From positions 20,721 to 84,720 of the forward strand of contig JAHJKP010000044.1 of assembly GCA_018821985.1 (NCBI GenBank): 64,000 bases of DNA, given 5' to 3'. Of this stretch, positions 20,420 through 29,867 are shown in pieces. A model generated the notes under the pieces. The model saw only the letters and a list, made by a program, of their open reading frames with translations. It did not search any database and had not been told where the DNA came from. The position numbers and the translations under genes were made by a program. Origin of the DNA: Pseudomonadota bacterium. GTDB taxonomy: Bacteria > Desulfobacterota > Desulfobulbia > Desulfobulbales > Desulfocapsaceae. How positions within the stretch are numbered: the stretch's first letter is position 1; each line of letters opens with the position of its first letter.

Positions 20420-21187
20420 TTATGCATTCATGTAAAAAACATTGGGCAATGCCCCGGTGTCGGGACGTAAGACCCAGATCTTGGTCTCAGGGGTGTGGAG
20501 TAAACGATAGATCTCTGTGGACTTGTCTTTCAGATCACCAAAGATTCTTACCCTGGCTGGACAGGCTGCGGCACAGGCTGTTTCCTTTTCACCTTCGGCC
20601 AGCCTAGTATCGATGCAGAAATTACATTTATCGATGGCATATTTCTCATGATTAAAATAACGGGCATTATAGGGACAGGCTGCCATGCATGTCTTGCAAC
20701 CGATGCATTTTTTATAATCCATGACCACAATACCAGTCTCAGGGTCTTTATATGTTGCTTTGGTCGGACAGACTCTTACGCAGGGAGGCCGATTACAGTG
20801 GTTGCAGAGTACTGGCCTGAATTCTCGCTTTTCTGAACCGTTTTCAGTAGTAAGTCGTTCCTGGATTGCAGTTCTGTAGGCACCATGGCCGTCAGGCACA
20901 TGGTTCGTCTGTTTGCAAGCTTCAACACATTTTTCACAGTCGATACATCGGTTTTGCCGCATGACCATGCTATAATGTTTGGGGTATGGATACTGGCCTT
21001 CAACCGGGATATCTAAATCTGGATTGATCTGACTGCTGGCATGAGATAGTGACGTCAGAGACAGCACCGACCCTCCCAGGAAAACACCAGTAACTGCAAG
21101 TCCCATTTTCAGGAATTTACGACGCTCCTCTAAAGGCAAATTTTCAATGCCTTCATTTTCTTCTTTTTCCAAGTCCTTGATATCCAT
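20420..21187 (-). CDS. Tat-exported 4x[4Fe-4S] ferredoxin-like subunit (NrfC/PsrB/DsrO family)
   Basis: 255-residue electron-transfer subunit. The start at ATG 21187 is set by AGGAGG seven bases upstream; a longer frame reaches 21325 without support. Near the N-terminus a twin-arginine signal, EERRKFLKMGLAVTGVFLGG, predicts folded export to the periplasm. Cysteine groups for four clusters follow: CIDCEKCVEACK, CNHCNRPPCVRVCP, CIGCKTCMAACP and CNFC...CAAACP. It heads the operon with the hexahaem cytochrome and the NrfD-like protein and would pass electrons between them. Family membership is clear; the substrate system is not. Confidence 0.88.
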   Translation of the reverse strand: MDIKDLEKEENEGIENLPLEERRKFLKMGLAVTGVFLGGSVLSLTSLSHASSQINPDLDIPVEGQYPYPKHYSMVMRQNRCIDCEKCVEACKQTNHVPDGHGAYRTAIQERLTTENGSEKREFRPVLCNHCNRPPCVRVCPTKATYKDPETGIVVMDYKKCIGCKTCMAACPYNARYFNHEKYAIDKCNFCIDTRLAEGEKETACAAACPARVRIFGDLKDKSTEIYRLLHTPETKIWVLRPDTGALPNVFYMNA

Positions 21188-21500
21188 TCTGAGCCTCCTA
21201 TACTTGATACACCAAAAAAGTGTTTCGAAACGAGCCGGAGAATCAGATAAAATGTATCTTTTTCTCCGGCATATAAAGGTCGTTGCAGACGTTGCTGGTA
21301 CAGGCTGCAAGCTGTTGCTATTCAATAGCTATGTATCTGTATATCTAGTGCGTTCAGTCGGTAAAGTGAATCTTCAGATTTTGGAGGATATTATTTAGCG
21401 AAGCTGAATACTGTGCAAAAAAGCTGCTACGTTTCATGCTAATCATGAAATAACTTGCCACATATCTGGAGCAATCATTGTCACTATATAAAACTTTTTT

Positions 21501-21550
21501 ACTAACAGCAATCAAAAATGAATGAAAATTCATTTTTAATTGCTGTTAGT
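21501..21550. repeat. long inverted repeat with GAAA loop
   Basis: Two 23-base arms (21501-21523 and 21528-21550) with one mismatch enclose the tetraloop GAAA. It sits in the 700-bp region between two divergent genes and has no T tract after it on either strand, so it is not an ordinary terminator. I see no coding sequence in 21188-21887. Confidence 0.7.
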
Positions 21551-21764
21551 AACACTTTGATATTAAATAAATTTATTTCTATACTGTTCAAGTGTGATAT
21601 TGTCTTATGCTCGATACCATAATGAAATTTATATAAAAATATGGATTTCTGATAGTGGATTTTGTTGCAAAAGGGAGTATTTATCTGTCATGTAAGACTT
21701 TGAAAGAAAAATCCGGTCGGAATGATAGAAGAACAGATAGGGAGTGACCAGCTCTTGATGATTC

Positions 21765-21794
21765 TTGACAGGTTTACTTTGTCTGGAGTATCTT
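21765..21794 (+). promoter_or_regulatory. candidate sigma-70 promoter for the pentapeptide-repeat gene
   Basis: TTGACA (21765-21770) and TATCTT (21789-21794) with an 18-bp spacer, about 95 bp before the gene start. Confidence 0.4.
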
Positions 21795-21887
21795 TTTTGC
21801 TGTTGATGTATTATTGATCTGAAATGCTAAGTGTCATTAACATATAAAATATGACATAAAAGGAATTACCCTTTTAGGGGGAGAATT

Positions 21888-23342
21888 ATGGGTGCTTTGA
21901 AAAAAAATGTTCCAGCATTGCTGGTGAGTATTTTGGTCTTGAATTGGAATCATGTTACCTTTGCCGGGCAAGGGATTTCTCATGGTAGTGTGCAGGATAA
22001 CAGGAAGCAACTGATTGAAACCAACAACTGTACAGGATGTGATCTTTCTGGTGTGAATCTTGACAGGGAAAATTTGACAGGTGCCAATCTGGAAGGGGCT
22101 AACCTGTCTAAAGTAAGATTACATCTTGCAACTTTGGCTAATGCCAACTTACGGAATACAGATCTGAGAGATGCCGAATTTGGTGGTTCTGATCTGGCAA
22201 ACGCAGATCTTCGTGGTGCAGATCTGAGAGGTACTACCTTTGTTGGTGCCTATCTTGTTGGCGTTCAATTGGACAACAATGTCGTCTTGAATCAACCGTC
22301 TGAAGAAAGTGTCTCTGGTAATGTTCCTGCTCAGAATATTAGTGAAGATCATTCTGTTGCAGCTGCCGGTGAGCAGGTAAAATCATCCGTTGTGCAAAAA
22401 AACGAAGGTGATGTTGATACATCTATACAGAATCAGCCATCTGAGATCACAAGAAATGTGGAAAATACTCCGGTTGAAGAGTCTGGTTTCTTTGCGAAAA
22501 CCTTGGAGAGTGTAAAGGGGATGTTTGTATTTGGTGAACGTGATGAAAATAAAACTGGTGCAGAGAGTGCGGCTGAAACCGAAAAGTCTGATGGGGTGAT
22601 TGAGGAAGCAACACCTGCTGTGGAGACAGTGCCAGAAAAGAATGTTGTCATAGATATCCCTCCTGTCAAAGAGGAAGAGTCGTCTGTTGCTGGAGGTGCT
22701 GAGGTTGTTGTTTCCCCAGAAAAACCAGGATTTTTTGATAAAACATTGGAGAGTGTGAAAAGCTTGTTTGGGCAGAGTGAAAGTGTCGGTAATGAAGCTG
22801 TGGCAGAAAAAGTAGCTGACGCTGGGAAGTCTGACGAGACAATTCATAAATCTGCTGTGGTTGAACAGGCGAGTGAGCCTCTGGTGGAAGCGCACTCTTC
22901 AGCAGCTCCAGTTGTTGTGGAAGAAAATCAGACAGCGGATAACGATCCAGTAGGTCTTGTAAAAAATGATGATATTCTTCAACAAGAGAAAGCGGAGTCA
23001 GCGGTTGAAATAGAGAAAAATATGCAACGTCTTCTTGATACTAAAGGTTGTTATGGATGCCGGCTCACAGGGGTAGATCTGACTGATAAAAATTTAGATG
23101 GCGTTGATCTCGAAGGTGCTGACCTGAGTGGAAGCAGACTGGAAGGTGCTGACCTTGAGAAGGCGAACTTGAAGGGAGCTATACTGGTAGGGGCAAATCT
23201 CAGAAACGCGAATTTGGAGGGAGCTGATCTCTATAAAGCAAATCTTTCAGGGGCTGATTTAACCGGTTCCAAGTTAGACGGAACTCTGCTTGATGATGCT
23301 CAACTATCTGAAACTATTGGATATGAGAAGAAGATGGAATAG
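21888..23342 (+). CDS. exported protein with two pentapeptide-repeat domains
   Basis: 484-residue protein of unknown function. It begins with a signal peptide (VPALLVSILVLNWNHVTFAG). Two pentapeptide-repeat blocks (roughly residues 55-125 and 395-470), rich in A(D/N)LxG units, would each form a right-handed beta-helix. Each block is preceded by a similar cysteine pair: TNNCTGCDLSGVNL and TKGCYGCRLTGVDL. The acidic linker holds two copies of an amphipathic stretch, FFAKTLESVKGMF and FFDKTLESVKSLF. The layout implies repeated internal duplication. GGGGGAG precedes the ATG. A periplasmic structural or binding role is inference. Confidence 0.85.
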   Translation: MGALKKNVPALLVSILVLNWNHVTFAGQGISHGSVQDNRKQLIETNNCTGCDLSGVNLDRENLTGANLEGANLSKVRLHLATLANANLRNTDLRDAEFGGSDLANADLRGADLRGTTFVGAYLVGVQLDNNVVLNQPSEESVSGNVPAQNISEDHSVAAAGEQVKSSVVQKNEGDVDTSIQNQPSEITRNVENTPVEESGFFAKTLESVKGMFVFGERDENKTGAESAAETEKSDGVIEEATPAVETVPEKNVVIDIPPVKEEESSVAGGAEVVVSPEKPGFFDKTLESVKSLFGQSESVGNEAVAEKVADAGKSDETIHKSAVVEQASEPLVEAHSSAAPVVVEENQTADNDPVGLVKNDDILQQEKAESAVEIEKNMQRLLDTKGCYGCRLTGVDLTDKNLDGVDLEGADLSGSRLEGADLEKANLKGAILVGANLRNANLEGADLYKANLSGADLTGSKLDGTLLDDAQLSETIGYEKKME

Positions 23343-23378
23343 TGAAATATGGAGGGACATAATGACTGTTCGCCATGT

Positions 23379-23417
23379 GAATTCATGAGCTGACACATGG
23401 TGTCAGCTCGTGAATTC
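23379..23417. terminator. inverted repeat between convergent genes
   Basis: 17-base arms (23379-23395 with 23401-23417) pair with a single G-U wobble around a 5-nt loop. The T-rich tail is weak. The position between convergent genes suggests a shared transcription stop. Confidence 0.6.
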
Positions 23418-23423
23418 AGGGGA

Positions 23424-24014
23424 TTATTTTGGATATCTTGTAGGGTCAGTTTGTTCTAGCAGGTCTAGTACCTTATAAATTCGTTCATAGGGTGGGTTTT
23501 GTTCATCGCGAAGAATTGATTCGATGCTCTCTATCCGGCTTTGTAATTCAGCGGTTCTGATCTCCAGATTTTGAATGGTTAGCGCCGCCGCACTTTCTGT
23601 TGTATCCATTGCCTGACTGAGATCCAGGGCGTTACGCATTATTGACTGAACATTGGCAATCTTTTCCAGGCGCAGAAACAGTTCATCAAAATTAATAGGT
23701 TTTTCCAAGTAGTCGGCAGCGCCTTTTTTCATTGCCTCAACTGCGGTATCAACTGACGAGTGAGCAGTGATCAGGATAACCTCAATATTGGGGCTGATGC
23801 TTTTGGCAATGTCAAGAACTTCAATGCCGCCGATTGAGCCTGGCATCATCAGGTCGGTCAGGACCACATCAATATGCTGTTGGGGGAGAATCTTTCTTGC
23901 CTGATAACCATCTTCAGCGATCAACACCTCATACCCTTCTTTTTCAAGGCGTTTTTCCAGCATTCTTCTGATAACAGGATCATCGTCAACAACGAGTATG
24001 GTCATATTTCTCAT
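23424..24014 (-). CDS. response regulator with C-terminal coiled coil
   Basis: 196-residue protein: a receiver domain (acidic pocket DDD near residues 10-12, phosphorylation aspartate D54 in LTDLMMPG, conserved T and K further on) followed by a helical segment likely to form a coiled coil. No DNA-binding or enzymatic output domain is present. As the last gene of the che cluster it is a likely CheY-type output or adaptor for CheA phosphoryl groups. Confidence 0.85.
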   Translation of the reverse strand: MRNMTILVVDDDPVIRRMLEKRLEKEGYEVLIAEDGYQARKILPQQHIDVVLTDLMMPGSIGGIEVLDIAKSISPNIEVILITAHSSVDTAVEAMKKGAADYLEKPINFDELFLRLEKIANVQSIMRNALDLSQAMDTTESAAALTIQNLEIRTAELQSRIESIESILRDEQNPPYERIYKVLDLLEQTDPTRYPK

Positions 24015-24028
24015 GCAAGAAGCCTCAT

Positions 24029-24865
24029 TTATTTTTTCTGATAAAAGATTGATCGTAAATGTCTCTTGGGTATAAAACGAGGACAGATACCAGTGAGTGA
24101 TTCTGTGGAGCCAATGATGAGATAGCCGTCATCAGCTAAACTGTCAGCTATTTTATTGAAAAGTTTCTGGCGGTCGGGAAGGGTGAAATAGATAGCAACA
24201 TTACGACAGAAAATGATGTCAAATTTACCAAGACCGGCAAAAGGCAGCATAAGATTAAGTTTTCTAAACTGGACCATGGCCCGGATTTCATCCTTAATTG
24301 TCCAGGAATCACCAAACATGGTAAAATAACGTTGCAGTTTATCACCAGGAAGTCCCCGTTCCATCTCAAATTTGTTGTATTTCCCACGACTGGCTTGAGC
24401 AACTGCTCCATCTGAAATATCCGTGCCGAGAAGCTTGATGCTGTATTTGGAAATATTAGGAAGCATCTCTTTGATGATGATAGCGATTGAGTAGAGTTCC
24501 TGTCCTGTTGATGAGGCGGCGCTCCATATCTTGAGATTGGTTTTCAGGGCCGGAGATCCCGGAGTACGGGCATCGATTAGTTCAGGTAGCAGCTTGTGCT
24601 GCAGGAGCTCAAAGGGACCTTTGTCGCGAAAAAAAAGGGTTTCATTGGTGGAGATGGCATCAATGATTTTACGTTCAATAATCTTGCTGGGTTCAGTTTT
24701 GGCCTTCTGGTAGAGCTCCTTGTAGGTATTGCAGCCATGTTCGCTGGCGATGGAACCCAAGCGTGTTTCAAAGAGGTAAGATTTGCTCTGGTCAAGATAT
24801 ATTCCCGATATGTCGTGAATATATTGAGCAACAAGCTTCAGTTCGTCTGGTGATATCTTTAACAT
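24029..24865 (-). CDS. cheR: chemoreceptor glutamate methyltransferase CheR
   Basis: SAM-dependent enzyme that methylates glutamates on chemoreceptors. The 278-residue protein has the N-terminal CheR alpha domain and the catalytic domain with SAAS-STGQELYSIAI, a variant of the SAGCSTGEEPYS motif, and FCRNVAIYF (normally FCRNVxIYF). It lies between cheB and the response regulator in a single minus-strand run. Confidence 0.93.
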   Translation of the reverse strand: MLKISPDELKLVAQYIHDISGIYLDQSKSYLFETRLGSIASEHGCNTYKELYQKAKTEPSKIIERKIIDAISTNETLFFRDKGPFELLQHKLLPELIDARTPGSPALKTNLKIWSAASSTGQELYSIAIIIKEMLPNISKYSIKLLGTDISDGAVAQASRGKYNKFEMERGLPGDKLQRYFTMFGDSWTIKDEIRAMVQFRKLNLMLPFAGLGKFDIIFCRNVAIYFTLPDRQKLFNKIADSLADDGYLIIGSTESLTGICPRFIPKRHLRSIFYQKK

Positions 24866-24918
24866 GCTGTCAGAAGTGTGATCATAGAGAGAAGGGGAAC
24901 TTTGTTTTTTTATGAGTG

Positions 24919-26046
24919 CTATCTGACACTTTTAGTAATTTCAGCAGCGATTTTATTTAAAGGGGCGACTATGTCAGCCAGACCCTGCTGAATGGGGGCC
25001 TTTGGCATTCCATAGACCACACAGGTGGCCTCGTCTTGGGCAATGACAAAGGCCCCCTTTTGTTTCAGTAGCTGCAAACCCTTTGTGCCATCTGAACCCA
25101 TTCCGGTCATGATAACAGCAGTTGTACGACCAACATAATAATCACCCACTGAACGAAACAGATAATCGACTGATGGCTTGCAAGAATTCTCGGGAGGATC
25201 GTTGGTGATCTTGATAATTCGATTTTTCCCATCAGCACTGGCCACGAGTTTCATTTGCTTCCCGCCTGGTGCGATATAGACTGTGTTGGGCTGGATCGGC
25301 TCAGCCTCTTCTGCTTCTTTTACGGTGAGGGCACATTTGGCATCAAGGCTTGCGGCCAGAGATTTGGTGAAAACCGGCGGCATGTGTTGGACAATGACCA
25401 CCGGGACACCAAGGTCACCAGGGAGTAGTGGTAACATCTGGCTGAGGGCGTTTGGGCCTCCGGTTGAGATACCGATGGTTACAATCTCTGATTTTCCTCT
25501 TCGTACAGATGGCCTGGTGGTATTGCTCGTCCCGGTAATTGCTTGAGGACGCAACAGAGTATCAGCTCTTTTCCCCAGAAGAGTTTTGGGGCGAGTGAAT
25601 ACTCCCCTTGTGCCAAGTAATGAAGAAGCATTCTGTGAATGGCTGAATGCCTCAAGCATTGGCAGCAGGGCCGCCTTTATCTGATCCTTCCCTTCTTGCA
25701 GAGTGGCACTTTGTGGTTTGAGAATAAAGTCAAAGGCGCCCAGCTCCAGGGCCTTCATGGTCATGTGGCTGCCGTCAGCAGTGAGCGTTGAGAGCATGAT
25801 CGCGCCGACACTTGTATGGCTCTTCTGAAGTTCGGCCAACACCTCCAACCCATTCATCTCCGGCATCTCAATATCGAGAGTGAGCAGATCAGGTTTTAAA
25901 GTAGCAATCTTGGACATGGCAATCTTGCCATTATGGGCGATGCCTACAACCTCAACTCCTGGAATCTCAGCCAGGATATCACTGACAGCCTTTCGGTAAA
26001 CAATGGTGTCGTCTACAACTAAAACGCGTAGGTTTTTTGCAAGCAT
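24919..26046 (-). CDS. cheB: chemotaxis protein-glutamate methylesterase CheB
   Basis: Removes methyl groups from chemoreceptors and deamidates glutamines. It has an N-terminal receiver domain with D58 in LTLDIEMPEMNG and a C-terminal esterase domain. The nucleophile is S194 in IGISTGGPNA; the catalytic histidine lies in VQHMPPVFT and the aspartate region in MTGMGSDGTKG. The 375-residue length is typical. It lies two bases downstream of cheW, indicating coupling. Confidence 0.95.
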   Translation of the reverse strand: MLAKNLRVLVVDDTIVYRKAVSDILAEIPGVEVVGIAHNGKIAMSKIATLKPDLLTLDIEMPEMNGLEVLAELQKSHTSVGAIMLSTLTADGSHMTMKALELGAFDFILKPQSATLQEGKDQIKAALLPMLEAFSHSQNASSLLGTRGVFTRPKTLLGKRADTLLRPQAITGTSNTTRPSVRRGKSEIVTIGISTGGPNALSQMLPLLPGDLGVPVVIVQHMPPVFTKSLAASLDAKCALTVKEAEEAEPIQPNTVYIAPGGKQMKLVASADGKNRIIKITNDPPENSCKPSVDYLFRSVGDYYVGRTTAVIMTGMGSDGTKGLQLLKQKGAFVIAQDEATCVVYGMPKAPIQQGLADIVAPLNKIAAEITKSVR

Positions 26047-26048
26047 TA

Positions 26049-26513
26049 TCAGTGGCCTTGTTCCTCGATGCGTAAGACTTTATTGACATCAAGAATCCCA
26101 ATAAGCTTGTCGTCAGTTTTATAGACACCAGAAAAAAATTCTCCCTGTATTCCCCCCATATTGGCAGGGGCACGTTCAATTTTTTCCGTGTCTGCTGAAA
26201 TGACATCGCTAAGCCGGGTGACTAGAAGTCCTACATGTTCACCTGGTGAACTTACAATAATGTTTCTCGAACTGAGAGTGGTATCTGTGGACCCGAGGCC
26301 GAGTTTCTTGCCAAGATCGATGATGGTCACAATCTGACCCCGCAGATTCAGGATTCCGGTGACATAGGATGGTGCCTGGGGAACTTTCGTCATATCCATC
26401 AGTTTGTTAATCTCCTGGATCTTCAAGATATCCATTCCGCATAAGGCGTCGCCGATAAAAAATGTAGCCAGTTCGACAAGTATTTTGTTGGTAGTAGTTT
26501 TTGATTCGTTCAT
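26049..26513 (-). CDS. cheW: chemotaxis coupling protein CheW
   Basis: 154-residue adaptor that joins chemoreceptors to CheA. The CheW beta-barrel features are clear (DILKIQEINKLMDMTKVPQA and ILNLRGQIVTIIDLGKKLG). It sits immediately before cheB. A 227-bp gap separates it from cheA upstream, containing a TAACGGTCCGTTA palindrome (26622-26634). Confidence 0.94.
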   Translation of the reverse strand: MNESKTTTNKILVELATFFIGDALCGMDILKIQEINKLMDMTKVPQAPSYVTGILNLRGQIVTIIDLGKKLGLGSTDTTLSSRNIIVSSPGEHVGLLVTRLSDVISADTEKIERAPANMGGIQGEFFSGVYKTDDKLIGILDVNKVLRIEEQGH

Positions 26514-26740
26514 ATAATCCCTCTTAACAAAGCAATATGGATTGATAAAGAGCAGGCTTCGATCTTCTGGGTAATGCTTAGGCCGTTTAGGACTGAGTTG
26601 TGAATTCTCAGGCTCTTTTTTTTAACGGTCCGTTATGTAATTTCTGCCATATAAAAGTGCAGGATGTGATTGTCAACAACGGCTCAGAACGGAAAAAAGG
26701 ACTACTGAGTTGTTTCCTTGCCGTGTTCATTTACTGATGA

Positions 26741-29578
26741 TCAGAAGAGACGTTTGATGTAATCATGGACACAGGCCATTAATTTTTCTTTGTCCAGTTT
26801 GATATGATATTCATCAATGCCAACGGCCTTGCCTTTGGCGATATCCTCGTCTGCAGCCAGTGTGGTCAGGGCAATAATAGGAATTTTGTTATACTTGGGA
26901 TCTTTTCTGATGGTTTCTGTTAACTCAAAGCCATTCATGTTTGGCATCTCAATGTCGGTTACCAGCATGGAGATTTCGTCAGCGTGTTTTTGCAGTAAAT
27001 CCCAGGCAATGGCCCCATCTGCTCCTTCAATGACTTTGTATCCTGATTCAGTCATGTAGCTTTTGACCTGATTACGGAAGAAGTTTGAGTCTTCAGCAAT
27101 CAGGATTGTGGGTATTACCCCGCTTGTTTTATCAACTTCAAAAACTGGTTTTTCAGCAAACCATTCTGGATAAAGAGTTTGGACGATCTCAAAGACATCA
27201 ACGAGCATGGTGGTGTGGGCATCGATGATTATGGAACCCATGATCCCCGGCTGCTTAAGGGTTACTCCATCAATCTCAGAGGTGATTTCGATGGCATCAA
27301 TGGGACCAATGGCCAAGAGGCCAATGGGCTTTGAACAGATGTTAAAGACGATAACCAGCAGGTCGTCCTGATCTGCTAAGGGATGGACTGATGCAATATC
27401 ATCGACAGTAATCAGGGCAAGGCTTCCCCCTCGGTACTGCATGACCCGTCTGCCACCCATGTCTTCGATCTCTGACCGTTTGATTTTTTCAATGCGTTCC
27501 ACCTGATTCAGGGGAACAGCAAACTGCTCATGTTCTGAGTTGCGGAAGATAAGTAAAGCCTGTTTGTCTTTCTGGGCACGCATGAGTTCTGCGGCAGCCA
27601 AAGCAACCTCATTTGCCCTGTCTGTGCCGTCAATGGAGGTAAGGCGCGCCATCCGTGCCAGATTACTCACATCAAGAATCAAGGCAATGCGGCCATCACC
27701 CATGATTGTGGCACCGGCATACCCTTTGCACTGCTGTAGATGTCTGCCCAGAGGTTTGATGACAATCTCCTCTGAATCCTGCAGACGGTCAACAACAAGG
27801 CCATATTTCATGGAGCTGGTAGAAACGACTACGATATTCAGGGCACTTGAGGCAGCGAATCGGCGATCTGTAACGGAGCGATCGTCTGTCGTTGATTTAT
27901 TTACTTCTCCCTGTTTATCCTCACTGGTGGTTTGGAAAAGAGGGGATGTCTTGCCCCGGCGATCAGCAATACTCCCACGTCTGTCTTCCTTCTGTTCTGC
28001 TTCTTCTTGATCCCAGTAGGTGCGTTCTGTTTCTATGACGTCAGCCAATCTGATTAAAGGCAAGAGGTTACCGCGGAGACGTACAACTTCAGCATTTCCG
28101 ACTTTCTCCACCCGCTTTTTTACCTGATTTGCGGGGATACGCAGGAGTTCTTCCAGGTTGACCTGAGGAATGGCGTATCGTTCGCCGCTGGTGGTGATTA
28201 TTTGACAGGGAATAATAGCAAGGGTCAATGGAAGTTTGATGGAAATGGTGGTTCCGTTTCCAACCTCGGAGACGATTTCCACCTGACCTCCGAGTTTGTC
28301 GAGGTTGGTTTTTACGACATCCATGCCAACGCCACGTCCAGAGACGTCTGTGACCTTTTTGGCCATGGAAAAACCTGGCAGAAAAATAAGATTAACCTTT
28401 TCTTTGTCTGACATGATCAAGGCCTGCTCGGAGGTGATCAGGCCTTTGCTGATCGCGCTTGCTGCAAGTGCTTCACCGTCAAGACCTTTACCATCATCAC
28501 GGATCTGGATTACAACCTGACCTGCTTCATGGTAAGCTTTCAGGATGATTATGCCTTTCTCTGCCTTGCCCACCAGTTTCCTGTCTGCGGGCATTTCAAT
28601 ACCATGATCCACCGAATTACGTATCAGATGGGTCAGTGGATCGTTAATGGATTCAATAATGGTCTTGTCCAGTTCAACATCGTTACCAACGATGGTCAGC
28701 TCAATGGTTTTATTGAGTTGTTTGGAGAGGTCGCGTACCACCCGTGGAAACTTGCTGAACACATTGCCAATGGGCTGCATCCTGGTCAACATGATTGCCT
28801 CTTGCAGTTCAGAGGTGATCAGGTCAATGCGCTGTCCCACTGCCTCGGCATTGCGCAGGTCGTTTGAACCGATGGTCTGCAGGAGCTGGTTTCTGCTGAG
28901 TACAAGTTCTCCAGCCAGGGTCATGAGTGAATCAAGCAGACTGACATGCACTCTGAGACTGGTATCTGCCTTGACCTGAGGAGTCTGGACGGTTGATGTA
29001 ACCTCTGAGGCAACTGGAGGCGGAGTTACTTGTGGCGCTGGCCTGACAACAGGAGGAACTATTGGTTCCGGAGTTGGTGTGACAGGTTCGGGTGCTGGTT
29101 CAGGAATGACAGCTTCGCTTATGACGACAGGTTCGGGTGCTGCTTCAACAACGGGTTCTGGTGTCGGCTTTGGTGCGGCAGCCTGGACCGCGTTTCCTTC
29201 AGCGATGGCATTTAAAGGGATGAGATGTTCTGTAATGTCTTCATCATTGCTGGACTGAATATTGTTGATCATTGCCTCCAGCTTATCAGAACCCTGGAGA
29301 AGGACATTGACGATCTCGGGATTTGGCACAAGTTTTCTGCTGCGTATCATCCCCAGGATATTTTCCATGGCGTGAGACAACTCCTGGATCACAGTAAGTC
29401 CCATAAAACCAGCTCCCCCTTTGATAGAGTGAGCAGCCCTGAAGACTTTGTTCACCAAGTTTTCATCTATGTTGGCCCCTGCTTTTTCTATCGCCAGAAG
29501 ATCAGTTTCAATGTCAGCAAGATGCTCAAGGGATTCTTCGATAAAACCTTGAAGTATTTCATCATCTTCAATTTGCAT
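26741..29578 (-). CDS. cheA: hybrid chemotaxis histidine kinase CheA
   Basis: 945-residue kinase of a chemosensory array. Domains in order: Hpt (phospho-accepting H50 in RAAHSIKGGAGF), a Pro/Glu-rich linker (about 130-200) in place of an obvious P2 domain, dimerisation helices, HATPase (HLIRNSVDHGIE; GRGVGMDVVKTN), CheW domain, second CheW-like domain, and C-terminal receiver (LVTDIEMPNMNG). The first CheW domain has a charged insert of about 50 residues (near 525-575). AAGGAG precedes the ATG. No flagellar or receptor genes occur nearby, so the output could be non-flagellar. Confidence 0.94.
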   Translation of the reverse strand: MQIEDDEILQGFIEESLEHLADIETDLLAIEKAGANIDENLVNKVFRAAHSIKGGAGFMGLTVIQELSHAMENILGMIRSRKLVPNPEIVNVLLQGSDKLEAMINNIQSSNDEDITEHLIPLNAIAEGNAVQAAAPKPTPEPVVEAAPEPVVISEAVIPEPAPEPVTPTPEPIVPPVVRPAPQVTPPPVASEVTSTVQTPQVKADTSLRVHVSLLDSLMTLAGELVLSRNQLLQTIGSNDLRNAEAVGQRIDLITSELQEAIMLTRMQPIGNVFSKFPRVVRDLSKQLNKTIELTIVGNDVELDKTIIESINDPLTHLIRNSVDHGIEMPADRKLVGKAEKGIIILKAYHEAGQVVIQIRDDGKGLDGEALAASAISKGLITSEQALIMSDKEKVNLIFLPGFSMAKKVTDVSGRGVGMDVVKTNLDKLGGQVEIVSEVGNGTTISIKLPLTLAIIPCQIITTSGERYAIPQVNLEELLRIPANQVKKRVEKVGNAEVVRLRGNLLPLIRLADVIETERTYWDQEEAEQKEDRRGSIADRRGKTSPLFQTTSEDKQGEVNKSTTDDRSVTDRRFAASSALNIVVVSTSSMKYGLVVDRLQDSEEIVIKPLGRHLQQCKGYAGATIMGDGRIALILDVSNLARMARLTSIDGTDRANEVALAAAELMRAQKDKQALLIFRNSEHEQFAVPLNQVERIEKIKRSEIEDMGGRRVMQYRGGSLALITVDDIASVHPLADQDDLLVIVFNICSKPIGLLAIGPIDAIEITSEIDGVTLKQPGIMGSIIIDAHTTMLVDVFEIVQTLYPEWFAEKPVFEVDKTSGVIPTILIAEDSNFFRNQVKSYMTESGYKVIEGADGAIAWDLLQKHADEISMLVTDIEMPNMNGFELTETIRKDPKYNKIPIIALTTLAADEDIAKGKAVGIDEYHIKLDKEKLMACVHDYIKRLF

Positions 29579-29867
29579 TTATTTGGCTCCTTCTGGGAGA
29601 AATTGAAAAATAAAAACGATTATCGCCAAGGATACAGATGTTCAAATAAAAACGGCATGGGTTCTGTCCTTTTGGATGAAGGTGTCTCCATGCTCAAAAT
29701 ATAATTATATCGAATCTATAGCTTTATATATAGTGTATTTTAAAAAAAACAAGAAGAGTAAAAACTACCAACAGTTGTATCAATCTAGATCTACAAGTTG
29801 TAGAAAGTGATATTGAAAAAATAGCCTTGACTTGTTTTCTGATCTTTTTGTTCAGATAAATAACAGA

